From the NCBI GenBank assembly GCA_024256265.1, contig JACGUK010000006.1, positions 124,001-188,000 of the forward strand: a stretch of 64,000 nt of DNA, read 5' to 3'. The stretch is from an archaeon. GTDB taxonomy: Archaea; Thermoproteota; Nitrososphaeria; Nitrososphaerales; JACAEJ01. The notes under the pieces are model-generated. The model was not told where the DNA came from. It saw only the letters and a program-made list of their open reading frames with translations, and searched no databases. The translations under genes were made by a program, and so were the position numbers. Below are positions 51,504 to 59,884 of this stretch, piece after piece (position 1 is the first letter of the stretch; each line of letters begins with the position of its first letter).

Positions 51504-52346
51504 ATGCCCATAGAAGTACCGGCAGAGGATTTACAACAGGTATTAAAGCTGATAGAGGAAGAAGTTACATCAGAAAAAATTTCTATCTATTTACTTGAGA
51601 GGAAGATAAGGATCAAAGGTAAAAAGATTCCTACTGAAATTCTCAACGATATAGTAAAAGCAACAGAGAATTTGGTGGCTCTTCCTGAGCCTGTATTAGG
51701 AAAATTCTTAGTTGTAACTGGTATAGACAAATCAGGTAAAGAGACTCAATGCTTTAACCCAAAAAGAATCGAAAGAGTATTATCAATATATGAATTTTTA
51801 ACAGAATCATCTTATAAAGTGAAGAAAGTTTCTTTACCATCTTACGATACCAACCTTGGAGCATTGGTAGGCTCATACCTAAAGAAAGAATCAAATGTAA
51901 TAATAAAGGGTGAATTGTCGAAGGATTATGCATGGATTCTATGGTCTTTAGATAGGGCTCAACACAATAATGCAATAGTAGAATGGTTAAAGGATGATCA
52001 AAAGAATATAGTTCTATCAAAAAGATGGTTAGAGAGCAACGTTGTTTATCAGAAGGCTAATGAGATAGATGAAAAGAGAATATTGAATTTAGAGAAGAAC
52101 ATAATAAAGCAGGATTATACATTCATAATAGACTTGCCTGCAGATATTGCTCTTAAAAGAATAGATAAATTCGAGATTAGAGAGGATCTTTATGAAGATG
52201 TAATCTTTCTTGAAAAAGTTAGGAAATTATTTCTTAATCTAAAGGATTACTATCCCTTCGGCAAGGTATTCATAGTAAATGGTACGAACCCTCCTGATGT
52301 TGTGAATAAGCAAATCTTAGACTTATTAAGAGAGCTAGGATTCTAA
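51504..52346 (+). CDS. thymidylate-kinase-like protein with altered P-loop
   Basis: About 280 residues. Residues from about 70 resemble thymidylate kinase, with a P-loop-like VVTGIDKSGKETQ, a PSYDTNLGALVGSYLK segment (usual dTMP kinase pattern) and a LID-like WSLDRAQHNNAIVEWL. The P-loop has Glu where Ser/Thr normally binds Mg2+ (GKET for GK[ST]T), and the N-terminus has about 70 extra residues. So it may be a non-canonical kinase or a regulatory homologue. GGATGAT before ATG 51504 favours that start over the in-frame ATG at 51495. It follows ino1 by about 40 bases. Confidence 0.75.
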   Translation: MPIEVPAEDLQQVLKLIEEEVTSEKISIYLLERKIRIKGKKIPTEILNDIVKATENLVALPEPVLGKFLVVTGIDKSGKETQCFNPKRIERVLSIYEFLTESSYKVKKVSLPSYDTNLGALVGSYLKKESNVIIKGELSKDYAWILWSLDRAQHNNAIVEWLKDDQKNIVLSKRWLESNVVYQKANEIDEKRILNLEKNIIKQDYTFIIDLPADIALKRIDKFEIREDLYEDVIFLEKVRKLFLNLKDYYPFGKVFIVNGTNPPDVVNKQILDLLRELGF

Positions 52347-52538
52347 AGACTTGAGAATATCCTCTACGCTCTTTTTTCCTAGTATCTTTATTAAACGATC
52401 TCTAGATTCTTCTCCCTTCCATGATTCAAGGATGCTTATAACAGCATCTTTTACACTAGGGCTTAGATCATAGAGAGCATCTTCTACGAGCTTTCTTCTC
52501 CCTTTAATAATATCTTTGGTTCTGAATGCTTCTCCCAT
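52335..52538 (-). CDS. small helical protein, 67 aa
   Basis: An unrecognised 67-residue protein (KGRRKLVEDALYDLSPSVKD, then SILESWKGEESRDRLIKILG). It is all-helical with no motif. It converges on the thymidylate-kinase-like gene, with a 12-base overlap of the ends. ATG start. It could bind DNA or another protein; no evidence for either. Confidence 0.5.
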   Translation of the reverse strand: MGEAFRTKDIIKGRRKLVEDALYDLSPSVKDAVISILESWKGEESRDRLIKILGKKSVEDILKSLES

Positions 52539-52625
52539 TTGATTTATTTATGGTATAACTTTTAGATAAATATTTAAGACAAATATACCCCAAGATAGGA
52601 ATTCCAAAAAGGAGGTGATTAAATT

Positions 52626-53015
52626 ATGGAAGATGTGAAGATAAAGATTTCAGTGCTGTGGCTATTTACGGAAGTGGCTGGTTTGGCTTCCGGGTTATTG
52701 ATGCTTATGGAGCCAGGTGTAATAGAGCAAATAATGACGGGAGAAATATTAGGCATGAAAATAGGACCTGAATTCTTGCTACTGTTCGCAATCATATTGT
52801 TGGTTCCATTGGTGATGGCTTTCCTGTCCCTGACCTTAAAGGATTCGACAAATCGCTGGGCAAACATCATCGTGGGCATAGTCTGGTTTGGTCTTTTACT
52901 CACTGATCTGCCAACGTATTTGGCAAACCCATCTGCATATGCGATACTAATGTGGCTTTCACAAGTTGTGGCTACAGCACTGATTGTCTGGTACGCATGG
53001 AAGTGGCCTAAATAG
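52626..53015 (+). CDS. four-helix membrane protein
   Basis: A 129-residue integral membrane protein with four hydrophobic helices (about 7-28, 46-68, 78-97 and 104-124) and short loops. It resembles DUF6326-type small membrane proteins found in many bacteria and archaea. A TATA-like AAATATTTAAG at 52568-52578 and a strong GGAGGTGA at 52611-52618 precede the ATG. GC content is above that of core genes, which suggests transfer. Confidence 0.75.
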   Translation: MEDVKIKISVLWLFTEVAGLASGLLMLMEPGVIEQIMTGEILGMKIGPEFLLLFAIILLVPLVMAFLSLTLKDSTNRWANIIVGIVWFGLLLTDLPTYLANPSAYAILMWLSQVVATALIVWYAWKWPK

Positions 53016-53088
53016 GGAGCATGAGTCGTTGATTAACAAAGAGCATATATGATAGACGTTTGGATTGCTGAATTGAAAGTCAAAGCAG

Positions 53089-53517
53089 TTACTTAACTTC
53101 GTCAGGAAATCCCTTGTATTCGATAACACCTAGTTGTTTGAGAAAATCCAATTCGTCTGCGACGAACCACATTTCTACAATCTTACCATCAACTATACGC
53201 CAGATGCAAACAGCTTCCCATGTTGTCTTCTTGCCAGTTGGGGCTAATCCACGATACTCGCCTGTGTGTGTCGCAGTACCTTTCAAATGAATCCACACCT
53301 TATCCCCTTCAGCGATGATGTCCTCAACGGTCTCCAGAGTATCTGGAAAGCTCTTGTAAAACATGGTCAAGTGTTGTTTGTAACTTTCCAGACCCCGCAA
53401 CTGACGCGGATGGTCAACATAATCGAGTGCTATTAACTCGTCCAGTAAGGCTAGGTTATGCTTATTGAAGACTTCAAACAACCTGCGTACAATAGCCTTA
53501 TTCTCTTCTAATGACAT
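53089..53517 (-). CDS. SnoaL-like ester cyclase family protein
   Basis: The start is ATG 53517 (MSLEENKAIVRRLFEVFNKH) because GGGAGGAGGA lies just before it. The 142-residue product is a SnoaL/NTF2-fold protein: DYVDHPRQLRGLESYKQHLT, GDKVWIHLKGTATHTGEYRG, then TGKKTTWEAVCIWRI and ELDFLKQLGV. Members cyclise polyketides or hydrolyse various substrates; many have no known function. Base composition is richer in GC than neighbours and codon use includes CGN, consistent with acquisition from a bacterium. Confidence 0.82.
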   Translation of the reverse strand: MSLEENKAIVRRLFEVFNKHNLALLDELIALDYVDHPRQLRGLESYKQHLTMFYKSFPDTLETVEDIIAEGDKVWIHLKGTATHTGEYRGLAPTGKKTTWEAVCIWRIVDGKIVEMWFVADELDFLKQLGVIEYKGFPDEVK

Positions 53518-53728
53518 AGAACATCCTCCTCCCTTTATTATCAATCCTAATTTTCTCCTTTTGACATTAAATAGTTGTTGTTATTATCACCCAATGACCA
53601 ATACAAATTCTGTCATCTTTCTGCTTATACCATACTTTATATCAAGTAACTTTACAACATTCTTCAGAATTTAAACCTCATCTGTATCTTTAAGGATATA
53701 TAGCCATAGCACAAATACTAATGTCAAA

Positions 53729-55018
53729 TTGGAGTTTGTAGCTGAGATAAGGGATTCTGTGCATGGATATATTCATATAACAGATGTAGAGAGAGAAATC
53801 ATAGATACAAGCATATTTCAAAGGCTAAGAAGGATTAGACAACTTGCAGGGGCAAATCTAACATACCCTGGTGCTCAGCATACTCGCTTTGAGCATTCTT
53901 TAGGTGTAATGTATCTTGCTGGATTGGCAAGCTCTTCTCTTTCCTCAAAAACTCATATTACAGATGACGATATTCAAGAGTTAAGACTATCTGCTTTACT
54001 TCATGATGTTGGTCATGGTCCTTTCTCTCATCTCTTCGAAGAGGCTCTAACAGAGAAGAGGGATATAACTCACGAAGATATTTCACAGAGGATCATAAAA
54101 GAAACCGAGATTAAGGATATAATAGAGAAGCATGGCTTTGATTCTAAAGATATATCTGAGCTAGCTTTAGGATTATCATCAAAGAGACCAAAGTTCATGA
54201 ATGAGATAATAGCAGGAGGCTTGAGCGTGGATATAATGGATTATCTTCTTCGAGACTCATACTTCACTGGAGTAGAATATGGTAGAGTGGATGTGCATAG
54301 ACTCTTAGATTCATTTGAAATTGTTGATGAAAGATTGGCTATAGATCAAGCTGCTCTTTACGCATTTGAAGCCTTTACAATAGCTCGTTATGAGATGTTT
54401 AAAGCAGTATACTTTCATAAGACAGTAAGAGCTGCTCAGGCTATGCTGACTCGCTCTATAATCCTTGCTGATGATGAATTGAAACTTACAGATGTTAGCG
54501 ATTTGAAAAAATACCTTCAGCTTACAGATGAATCAACTCTTGCAAAACTTATCGATTTAGAGCCTAAGAGTAGAGAGTTGAATCAAGCGAAGCAACTTGC
54601 AATAGGCTATAGGGATAGAAAGCTGATAAAATGTGTATTTGAGAAGATAGTTCATAGAAAGGATAGATTCATAGAGAGGATTCTTAACCAGAAGAGCATA
54701 AGAGATAAGATATCGATAGAGATAGCTAAGGAGGCTGGTATCGATCCTGATTTAATATTCTTTGATGTTCCAACAACACCCTCTGTGCCTTACACATCTT
54801 CACGCCAATCTCTCTCTTCTATAACTCTAGTTTACAAGACTATTGAAGGGAGGCGCTATGAAATAATTCCTATAAAGGATTTGGCTTTGGTAGGAGCTAT
54901 TACAGGATACATGGACATAATAAGAATATACACACAATCTGAGTATAGATCAAAAGTTGAAAAAGCTGTAGAGGCTTTCTTTGGTAGAGAAGGATATACA
55001 ACTAAAGTGTCTATGTAA
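53729..55018 (+). CDS. HD-domain phosphohydrolase (dNTPase/SAMHD1-like)
   Basis: A 429-residue HD protein of the SAMHD1/dGTPase superfamily. QRLRRIRQLAG (about 31-41), TRFEHSLGVMYLA (about 54-66, first His), ALLHDVGHGPFSHLFEE (about 91-107, HD) and the distal Asp in GGLSVDIMDYLLRDSYFTGV (about 164-183) make a full metal site. It probably hydrolyses dNTPs or a related nucleotide. TTG start. Confidence 0.9.
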   Translation: MEFVAEIRDSVHGYIHITDVEREIIDTSIFQRLRRIRQLAGANLTYPGAQHTRFEHSLGVMYLAGLASSSLSSKTHITDDDIQELRLSALLHDVGHGPFSHLFEEALTEKRDITHEDISQRIIKETEIKDIIEKHGFDSKDISELALGLSSKRPKFMNEIIAGGLSVDIMDYLLRDSYFTGVEYGRVDVHRLLDSFEIVDERLAIDQAALYAFEAFTIARYEMFKAVYFHKTVRAAQAMLTRSIILADDELKLTDVSDLKKYLQLTDESTLAKLIDLEPKSRELNQAKQLAIGYRDRKLIKCVFEKIVHRKDRFIERILNQKSIRDKISIEIAKEAGIDPDLIFFDVPTTPSVPYTSSRQSLSSITLVYKTIEGRRYEIIPIKDLALVGAITGYMDIIRIYTQSEYRSKVEKAVEAFFGREGYTTKVSM

Positions 55019-55058
55019 AATATTTGCTATAAAAAATAAGGTGGATATTTAAAGGAGT

Positions 55059-55280
55059 TTAAGCGATTAGCAGTTTTTTATTCTGTTCTCTCATGATTTC
55101 ATATAGATCGTTTACTATATCATGAATATCATCAGCAATCTCTGTGGTTAAATCTTCTAACTCTGAACATAACCCGTTTAATAAGATTTTTTGATAATGC
55201 TCTACAGTATATCCATGAGACAGGAAACATTTGTGAATTTGCTCAGGAACTTTTAGCTTTGCCTCAACCATTTTCTGCAT
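55059..55280 (-). CDS. hypothetical protein, 73 aa
   Basis: An unrecognised 73-residue acidic helical protein (VPEQIHKCFLSHGYTVEHYQ, then LEDLTTEIADDIHDIVNDLY). It contains no metal motif or membrane segment. ATG start. It lies between the HD protein and a divergent ribbon-helix-helix gene and could be an antitoxin-type or partner protein, but this is a guess. Confidence 0.45.
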   Translation of the reverse strand: MQKMVEAKLKVPEQIHKCFLSHGYTVEHYQKILLNGLCSELEDLTTEIADDIHDIVNDLYEIMREQNKKLLIA

Positions 55281-55352
55281 ATACCTTTACATAAATCGAT
55301 CAAAAGAAACAATGATATTTATTAGCATTAACTTCACAGAATTAGGTATAAA

Positions 55353-55511
55353 TTGAATATTAAAAAGAAGACATCTATAATGATAGATGTTGAACTCTGG
55401 AAGGAATGGATTACCTTTGTTGTTCATAAATACGGGACATCAAGAAAGATTAGTGAGGAGATAGAGAAGGCATTAAGAGAGTATCTCGATAAATATTCAG
55501 TGAGTTTTTAG
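55353..55511 (+). CDS. small ribbon-helix-helix-like DNA-binding protein
   Basis: A 52-residue protein, missed by length cut-offs: KKTSIMIDVELWKEWITFVV then HKYGTSRKISEEIEKALREY. The short strand, helix, GTSRK turn and second helix fit the MetJ/Arc (CopG-type) fold common in archaeal antitoxins and regulators. TTG start. No toxin gene follows, so it is an orphan regulator. Confidence 0.65.
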   Translation: MNIKKKTSIMIDVELWKEWITFVVHKYGTSRKISEEIEKALREYLDKYSVSF

Positions 55512-55556
55512 CCAACATAAAAAAGGTAGAACATGAGGATTATTATGTTATTTTAA

Positions 55557-56216
55557 CTAAACTTTTATTCCACCACAAAACTTTGTTATGTATTCTATGG
55601 CTATATTTTTAGCATCGATCAAGCTTTCCTTGCTTATCCCAGGAACGCCACATATCATCAATAGAATATTCTTCGTTTCCTCATTCAATTTAGATTCATC
55701 AGCATCTCTATATGGGTAAATTGCAACCAGCTTTACATCATCTGAGATTACTATCTCTCCACCTTGCAATTCCTTCGGTTCTTCCATATCAATGCCTAAG
55801 AACTTCTCACCCTTTATTGCGAGTCTCATGATCAAATTGCCTTGAATCTTATCTTCATCGAAGGCTGCTAGTGCTATCTCAGTTTTTATAGATGCAAGAT
55901 TATAGGCATCCACAACATTGTTTATGCGGGGTATAGATTTACCTCCAAGAATTCTCCTTATAAGTGCCTCAGCAGCAGGTCTAACCTTGGTAGGGTCTAT
56001 GCCAACTCTCCAGAAAAAATCTCTATAAGCCCTAAAAATTGGTACATCTTTTAAGCTTTCAATATCATACTTATCTTTGACTTCTTTGATTATCTTCTGC
56101 TTGAAATCTTCTAACTCAGCATTTCTACTCTCAACTTTTACTCCTCTTATATGGGCTATAAGGGCTTGTAAACCAGTAAAACGCTCTTTTAAATCTGGCG
56201 AGATTTTTAGCTCCAT
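55557..56216 (-). CDS. B3/B4 tRNA-synthetase-editing-like domain protein
   Basis: A 219-residue stand-alone B3/B4 domain, related to the editing domain of phenylalanyl-tRNA synthetase beta. Signatures are RAYRDFFWRVGIDPTKVRPA (about 65-84), EALIRRILGGKSIPRINNVV then DAYNLASIKTEIALAAFDED, and the YPYRDADES loop. Such proteins may clear mischarged tRNA or bind related ligands; function is not settled. ATG start. Confidence 0.85.
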   Translation of the reverse strand: MELKISPDLKERFTGLQALIAHIRGVKVESRNAELEDFKQKIIKEVKDKYDIESLKDVPIFRAYRDFFWRVGIDPTKVRPAAEALIRRILGGKSIPRINNVVDAYNLASIKTEIALAAFDEDKIQGNLIMRLAIKGEKFLGIDMEEPKELQGGEIVISDDVKLVAIYPYRDADESKLNEETKNILLMICGVPGISKESLIDAKNIAIEYITKFCGGIKV

Positions 56217-56262
56217 ATAATTCTGACATAGATGATCGAAATAAAAACTTATTCAATAAAGA

Positions 56263-56661
56263 TTAATAAATCATTACAGAACCATTGCTTCCATTTACCA
56301 TGAGAAAATCTCCTTTTCTAATAAGGGATAATCCTTCAACCATATCCACAAGGGGTATCTTAGCAATGGCACAACCAGAGACAGTGATATTATCAGACCT
56401 TAAGTTGATGATGGCAGAAGGGGCTTTACCATTCTTCTTCAATTTATATAGAACATAAGCTCCAACGCTGCTACCAATGCTATGAGGGAATATTAGGACT
56501 TTTTTATCTATGCTTAATCCAAAAAGTTCATGAGATTTATCAACGATCTTACCCTGTTCTGGGTCTACACCTTCTAAAAATGATATAGGAGAGCTTGATA
56601 TTACTGCTTCTCCCCATCCTAAACCATCAACAAGCCCTCTTGCTCTAAATACTCCTCTCAT
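56263..56661 (-). CDS. phosphomevalonate dehydratase, small subunit (AcnX swivel)
   Basis: The DUF126/aconitase-X small domain. The start is ATG 56661 (MRGVFRARGLVDGLGWGEAV) because the large-subunit stop lies one base earlier (TAATATG); a longer in-frame start would overlap it. GSSVGAYVLYKLKKNGKAPS and AIINLRSDNITVSGCAIAKI then PLVD are the conserved swivel parts. With the large subunit it dehydrates mevalonate 5-phosphate to trans-anhydromevalonate 5-phosphate in the archaeal mevalonate pathway (defined in Aeropyrum). Confidence 0.9.
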   Translation of the reverse strand: MRGVFRARGLVDGLGWGEAVISSSPISFLEGVDPEQGKIVDKSHELFGLSIDKKVLIFPHSIGSSVGAYVLYKLKKNGKAPSAIINLRSDNITVSGCAIAKIPLVDMVEGLSLIRKGDFLMVNGSNGSVMIY

Positions 56662-56662
56662 A

Positions 56663-57823
56663 TTATATACAACTCTCAGCCAAGATTTCATTAGCATCTT
56701 TAAGACATATGCTAACTTTTTGCACTCTTTTAAGGTAATGGGCTGCTTTGCATGAATTCGTAGTAATCTTATCGACTCCAAGATTAGAGATTATAGGCGT
56801 GAATACAGCGCAAGTGTTACAGACGAACTTTGCCCCTGCCTTCTCTATATTATCAGCATAGCCTTTTAGCTTTGCCTCTTCGTAAGCCTTTCTTGAGCAG
56901 AATATAAGGCATCTCTTATTGAATTTTCTATCTCCAATAAATTCAGAAATCTCATGTATTTCATTCACATTAAGATGAGGACAGCCTAAAACTATTACAT
57001 CCCCTTTTTCAGCATCGTTAAGCTCACCATAAACATTCTTAAGTTCATTATCAGTAAAATCTATTCTTTCAACTTTATTCTTTCCATTTATCATGAACAT
57101 TCCAGAAGCTCCAGAAGTTCCTATAGCAGCACAGAGAGCCTTAGCCTCAGATGGGCTTGGATTTTTTATGTCTTGAAGAGCAATAGGTCCTCTTGTAATT
57201 CTTCCAGCAAAGTAGCCCAAAAGACCGAATTTTATAGAGCCAGAAAAGTTATCTATTTTGATTTGAATCGAAAGAGAAGGCTTTCTTAATTCATCAAGAT
57301 GTAGCTCTGAGTAGGGCGTCTTCCCTGTAATCGCGCTTGCAAGAGCGCTTAATGCACTTTCACGGTTAGTCATCAAATCAAGAATAGAGTTTGCATAGAT
57401 GGATGCTGAGCTTTCAGCCCAACTCACATGGCTACCTTTTGGTGGTAGATAAAACCCTTCGTATGGTGTGCATGTAAAAGAATCAGTTACCCCTAATCTC
57501 TTATAGGCTTCAATTATCTTCATCTGCTCTGAGACATAATTACTATTAACATTGAGATCATATGGATTTTGATGATCAATTCCAGCAGGGTTTACAGTTG
57601 TAGGCACAGAAACTTTAGCATTGAGGCTGAGATTCTCTAGAAATTCTTTGCCATAATCGCCAATAGTTGAATATGAGACTCCTGAGATATGGGCTGATAA
57701 AATTTTGATCAAATGGCTTGCATCTGTTAAACGACCTATGGACAATAATATTCTATAAGCCATCTCAAGAGCTTCACCATACTCTCCATTAAGGGCTCTT
57801 TCCTCATCATTGTTAAGGTACAA
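56663..57823 (-). CDS. phosphomevalonate dehydratase, large subunit (AcnX)
   Basis: The aconitase-X catalytic subunit (386 aa). It shows MYLNNDEERALNGEYGEALE at the start, VPTTVNPAG, TDSFTCTPY (first cluster Cys), FCSRKAYE, ICNTCAVFTP-type VCNTCAVF (second) and TNSCKAAHYL (third). The three cysteines bind the 4Fe-4S cluster. TTG start. It is divergent from the UbiD-type gene, with which it makes two consecutive steps of isoprenoid synthesis, so the 159-base gap between probably holds both promoters. Confidence 0.92.
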   Translation of the reverse strand: MYLNNDEERALNGEYGEALEMAYRILLSIGRLTDASHLIKILSAHISGVSYSTIGDYGKEFLENLSLNAKVSVPTTVNPAGIDHQNPYDLNVNSNYVSEQMKIIEAYKRLGVTDSFTCTPYEGFYLPPKGSHVSWAESSASIYANSILDLMTNRESALSALASAITGKTPYSELHLDELRKPSLSIQIKIDNFSGSIKFGLLGYFAGRITRGPIALQDIKNPSPSEAKALCAAIGTSGASGMFMINGKNKVERIDFTDNELKNVYGELNDAEKGDVIVLGCPHLNVNEIHEISEFIGDRKFNKRCLIFCSRKAYEEAKLKGYADNIEKAGAKFVCNTCAVFTPIISNLGVDKITTNSCKAAHYLKRVQKVSICLKDANEILAESCI

Positions 57824-57931
57824 TTTTCATCATCAATTTGATAATTTATTTTTGTTGATTGAGCATAAATGTCTTTTTAAACATAACATCTTTTGTAAAC
57901 TATCGTTTTCTTGTCTGTAAACTCTTTATCA

Positions 57932-57942
57932 TATTTTTAAAG
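57932..57942 (+). promoter_or_regulatory. TATA element of the UbiD-type gene
   Basis: TATTTTTAAAG lies about 45 bases before the preferred TTG start (57983), consistent with a short leader carrying AGGTGATG. The alternative start at 57953 would leave too little room. Confidence 0.45.
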
Positions 57943-57982
57943 ACCTATAAACTTGAACAATATTAATGCGATAGGTGATGGC

Positions 57983-59332
57983 TTGAATAAAATCAGTAGC
58001 TCAACAGATCTAAGATTTTTCTTAAAAGCATTGGAAAGAAATGGTCAGATGGTCAGAATAAAGAAAGAGGTATCTTATTTATATGAAGTAGCAGCCATAA
58101 TGAAAAAGCTTGATAGAGGTCCAGTGTTATTTTTTGAGAAGATAAGAGATTCAAATTATCCCCTTGTCAGCGGTTTATGTAGCACAAAGGAAAGAATATG
58201 CTCAGCTATTAACATAAATCTAAATGAGCTTAACGAAAAGATATCTTCATCTATAGCCAATCCAATAAATCCTAAAATTGTAAAAGATGCTCCATTTAAA
58301 GAATTATCAGAGAAGCCAAAGTTGAGCAAATTGCCAGTAATCAAGCATTATGAAAAGGATGCTGGAAGGTATATAACATCAGGGGTAGTCTTTGTAAAAA
58401 ATATAGAAACAAAGACTCAGAATGAATCTATACATCGCTTGCTCCTTATTGATGATGAGCATTTAGCCATAAGAGTAGTTGAGGGTAGGCATCTTCATAG
58501 ATGCTTACAATTATCAGAGCAAGAAAAAAAGCCCCTTGAAGTGGCAATTGCAATAGGAATTCATCCAGCTATATCTTTAGCAGCTGCTTGCCAAGTTCCT
58601 TATGGTGTTGATGAGATGGGCATGGCTAACTCTCTTTTGAATGGTAATTTAACTGTGGCAAAGTGTGAGAATGTAGACTTATTTGTTCCATCTTATTCTG
58701 AGATGGTTTTAGAAGGAGAATTCATGATGGATAGAGAGGAGGAAGAATTTATGGCAGATATGCTGGGCACTTACGATCATCCTAGAAAGCAACCTGTGAT
58801 TAAGGTAAAGAATATTTCTCATAGAAAAGACCCTATCTATCAGGGCTTGCTACCAGCTGGTAGTGAGCATCGCTTACTCATGTCCCTTCCGATAGAAATT
58901 AAGCTATTTCAAGGAGTTAAGAATACAGTTCCATCAACAAAAGCTGTTCATCTTACTGATGGTGGTTGTAATTGGTTACATGCAGTAATTCAGATTAAAA
59001 AGGCTCATGAAGGAGAACCAAGGAACGCAATATTATCAGCCTTTGCCAACCATCCATCCTTGAAATTGGCTATAGTTGTAGATGATGATATAAATCCATT
59101 CGACATAAAAAGCGTAGAGTTCGCTCTTGCCACTCGCTTCCAAGGTGATAAGGGTTTGATGATAATACCTAATGTAAAAGGATCGAGCCTAGACCCATCA
59201 AGTGATCAGGATAATCTTCTTACTGCAAAGGTTGGGATAGATGCAACTATAAGCCTCTTCAAAAAAAGAGAAAGGTTTGAGATAGCTAGGATACCTGGAG
59301 AAGATTTGATGGATATTAAAGAGTACATATAA
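57983..59332 (+). CDS. anhydromevalonate phosphate decarboxylase (UbiD family)
   Basis: About 449 residues of a UbiD-type, prenylated-FMN-dependent decarboxylase. In the archaeal mevalonate pathway it converts trans-anhydromevalonate 5-phosphate to isopentenyl phosphate. Seen motifs: RWFL-type DLRFFLKALE start, YITSGVVFV, GRHLHRCL, IGIHPAISLAAA, MVLEGEFMMDREEEEFM (Glu-rich catalytic part), and DDDINPFDIKSVEFALATR. TTG at 57983 with AGGTGATG six bases before it is the best start. Its pairing with the divergent AcnX genes makes the pathway assignment specific rather than a generic UbiD call. Confidence 0.9.
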   Translation: MNKISSSTDLRFFLKALERNGQMVRIKKEVSYLYEVAAIMKKLDRGPVLFFEKIRDSNYPLVSGLCSTKERICSAININLNELNEKISSSIANPINPKIVKDAPFKELSEKPKLSKLPVIKHYEKDAGRYITSGVVFVKNIETKTQNESIHRLLLIDDEHLAIRVVEGRHLHRCLQLSEQEKKPLEVAIAIGIHPAISLAAACQVPYGVDEMGMANSLLNGNLTVAKCENVDLFVPSYSEMVLEGEFMMDREEEEFMADMLGTYDHPRKQPVIKVKNISHRKDPIYQGLLPAGSEHRLLMSLPIEIKLFQGVKNTVPSTKAVHLTDGGCNWLHAVIQIKKAHEGEPRNAILSAFANHPSLKLAIVVDDDINPFDIKSVEFALATRFQGDKGLMIIPNVKGSSLDPSSDQDNLLTAKVGIDATISLFKKRERFEIARIPGEDLMDIKEYI

Positions 59333-59462
59333 AGATATGAAAATTATATGTAAATATATCTAATAAGCATGTGAGGCTGGAGTTTGGCATTTTATTTGTA
59401 GATTATTAATCTGCAAAAGGCTTTATACTGAGGATGAAGTTTCATCTAACTAAGGAAAAGCA

Positions 59463-59837
59463 ATGGCCAGCCTTAAAAAGATCAAGCTCATTAAGGATTT
59501 ACTCAGCGAAGCTGAAGGTTACCTAGAGAAGGGTAACGCAGTCCAGTCATCCGAGAAACTTTACAAGGTTACTGAAGAATGCATTAAAGCCCTCGCAGAA
59601 CACTTCAACTTTGAAGAAGTCAAGGCTGCTGAGGAGAAGGGTCGATGGACTGTTGCATTGCTTGAAAAGGCTGTTGGAAAACTCACAGATAAGTTAGGCA
59701 TGGACGTTGAATTCGGGTGGACTGAGGCAAACTACCTACACATATGGGGATTTCATGAACTCAAACTCGACACAGAAGACATCAAAAGAAGAGTGCCCAT
59801 GATAAAAAGGCTTGTAGAACTAACAGAGAAAATATAA
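59463..59837 (+). CDS. PaREP1/HEPN-like protein
   Basis: A 124-residue PaREP1 family protein: SEAEGYLEKGNAVQSSEKLY, KVTEECIKALAEHF, GRWTVALLEKAVGKLTDKLG and EANYLHIWGFHELKLD. The PaREP1 family belongs to the HEPN clan and is expanded in crenarchaea. It often pairs with minimal nucleotidyltransferases, but none is adjacent here. Function unknown. ATG start; TATA-like TTTATACTG about 30 bases upstream. Confidence 0.82.
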   Translation: MASLKKIKLIKDLLSEAEGYLEKGNAVQSSEKLYKVTEECIKALAEHFNFEEVKAAEEKGRWTVALLEKAVGKLTDKLGMDVEFGWTEANYLHIWGFHELKLDTEDIKRRVPMIKRLVELTEKI

Positions 59838-59884
59838 AGCACGTAACATAAGAAAGATTTTTATGCTCAAATTACTCCAAATTC

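Noticed and set aside
53025..53075. Possible second C/D box RNA (ATGATAG, 12 bases, CTGA)
   Set aside because: Only one half is recognisable; a matching first C box and D' box are missing.
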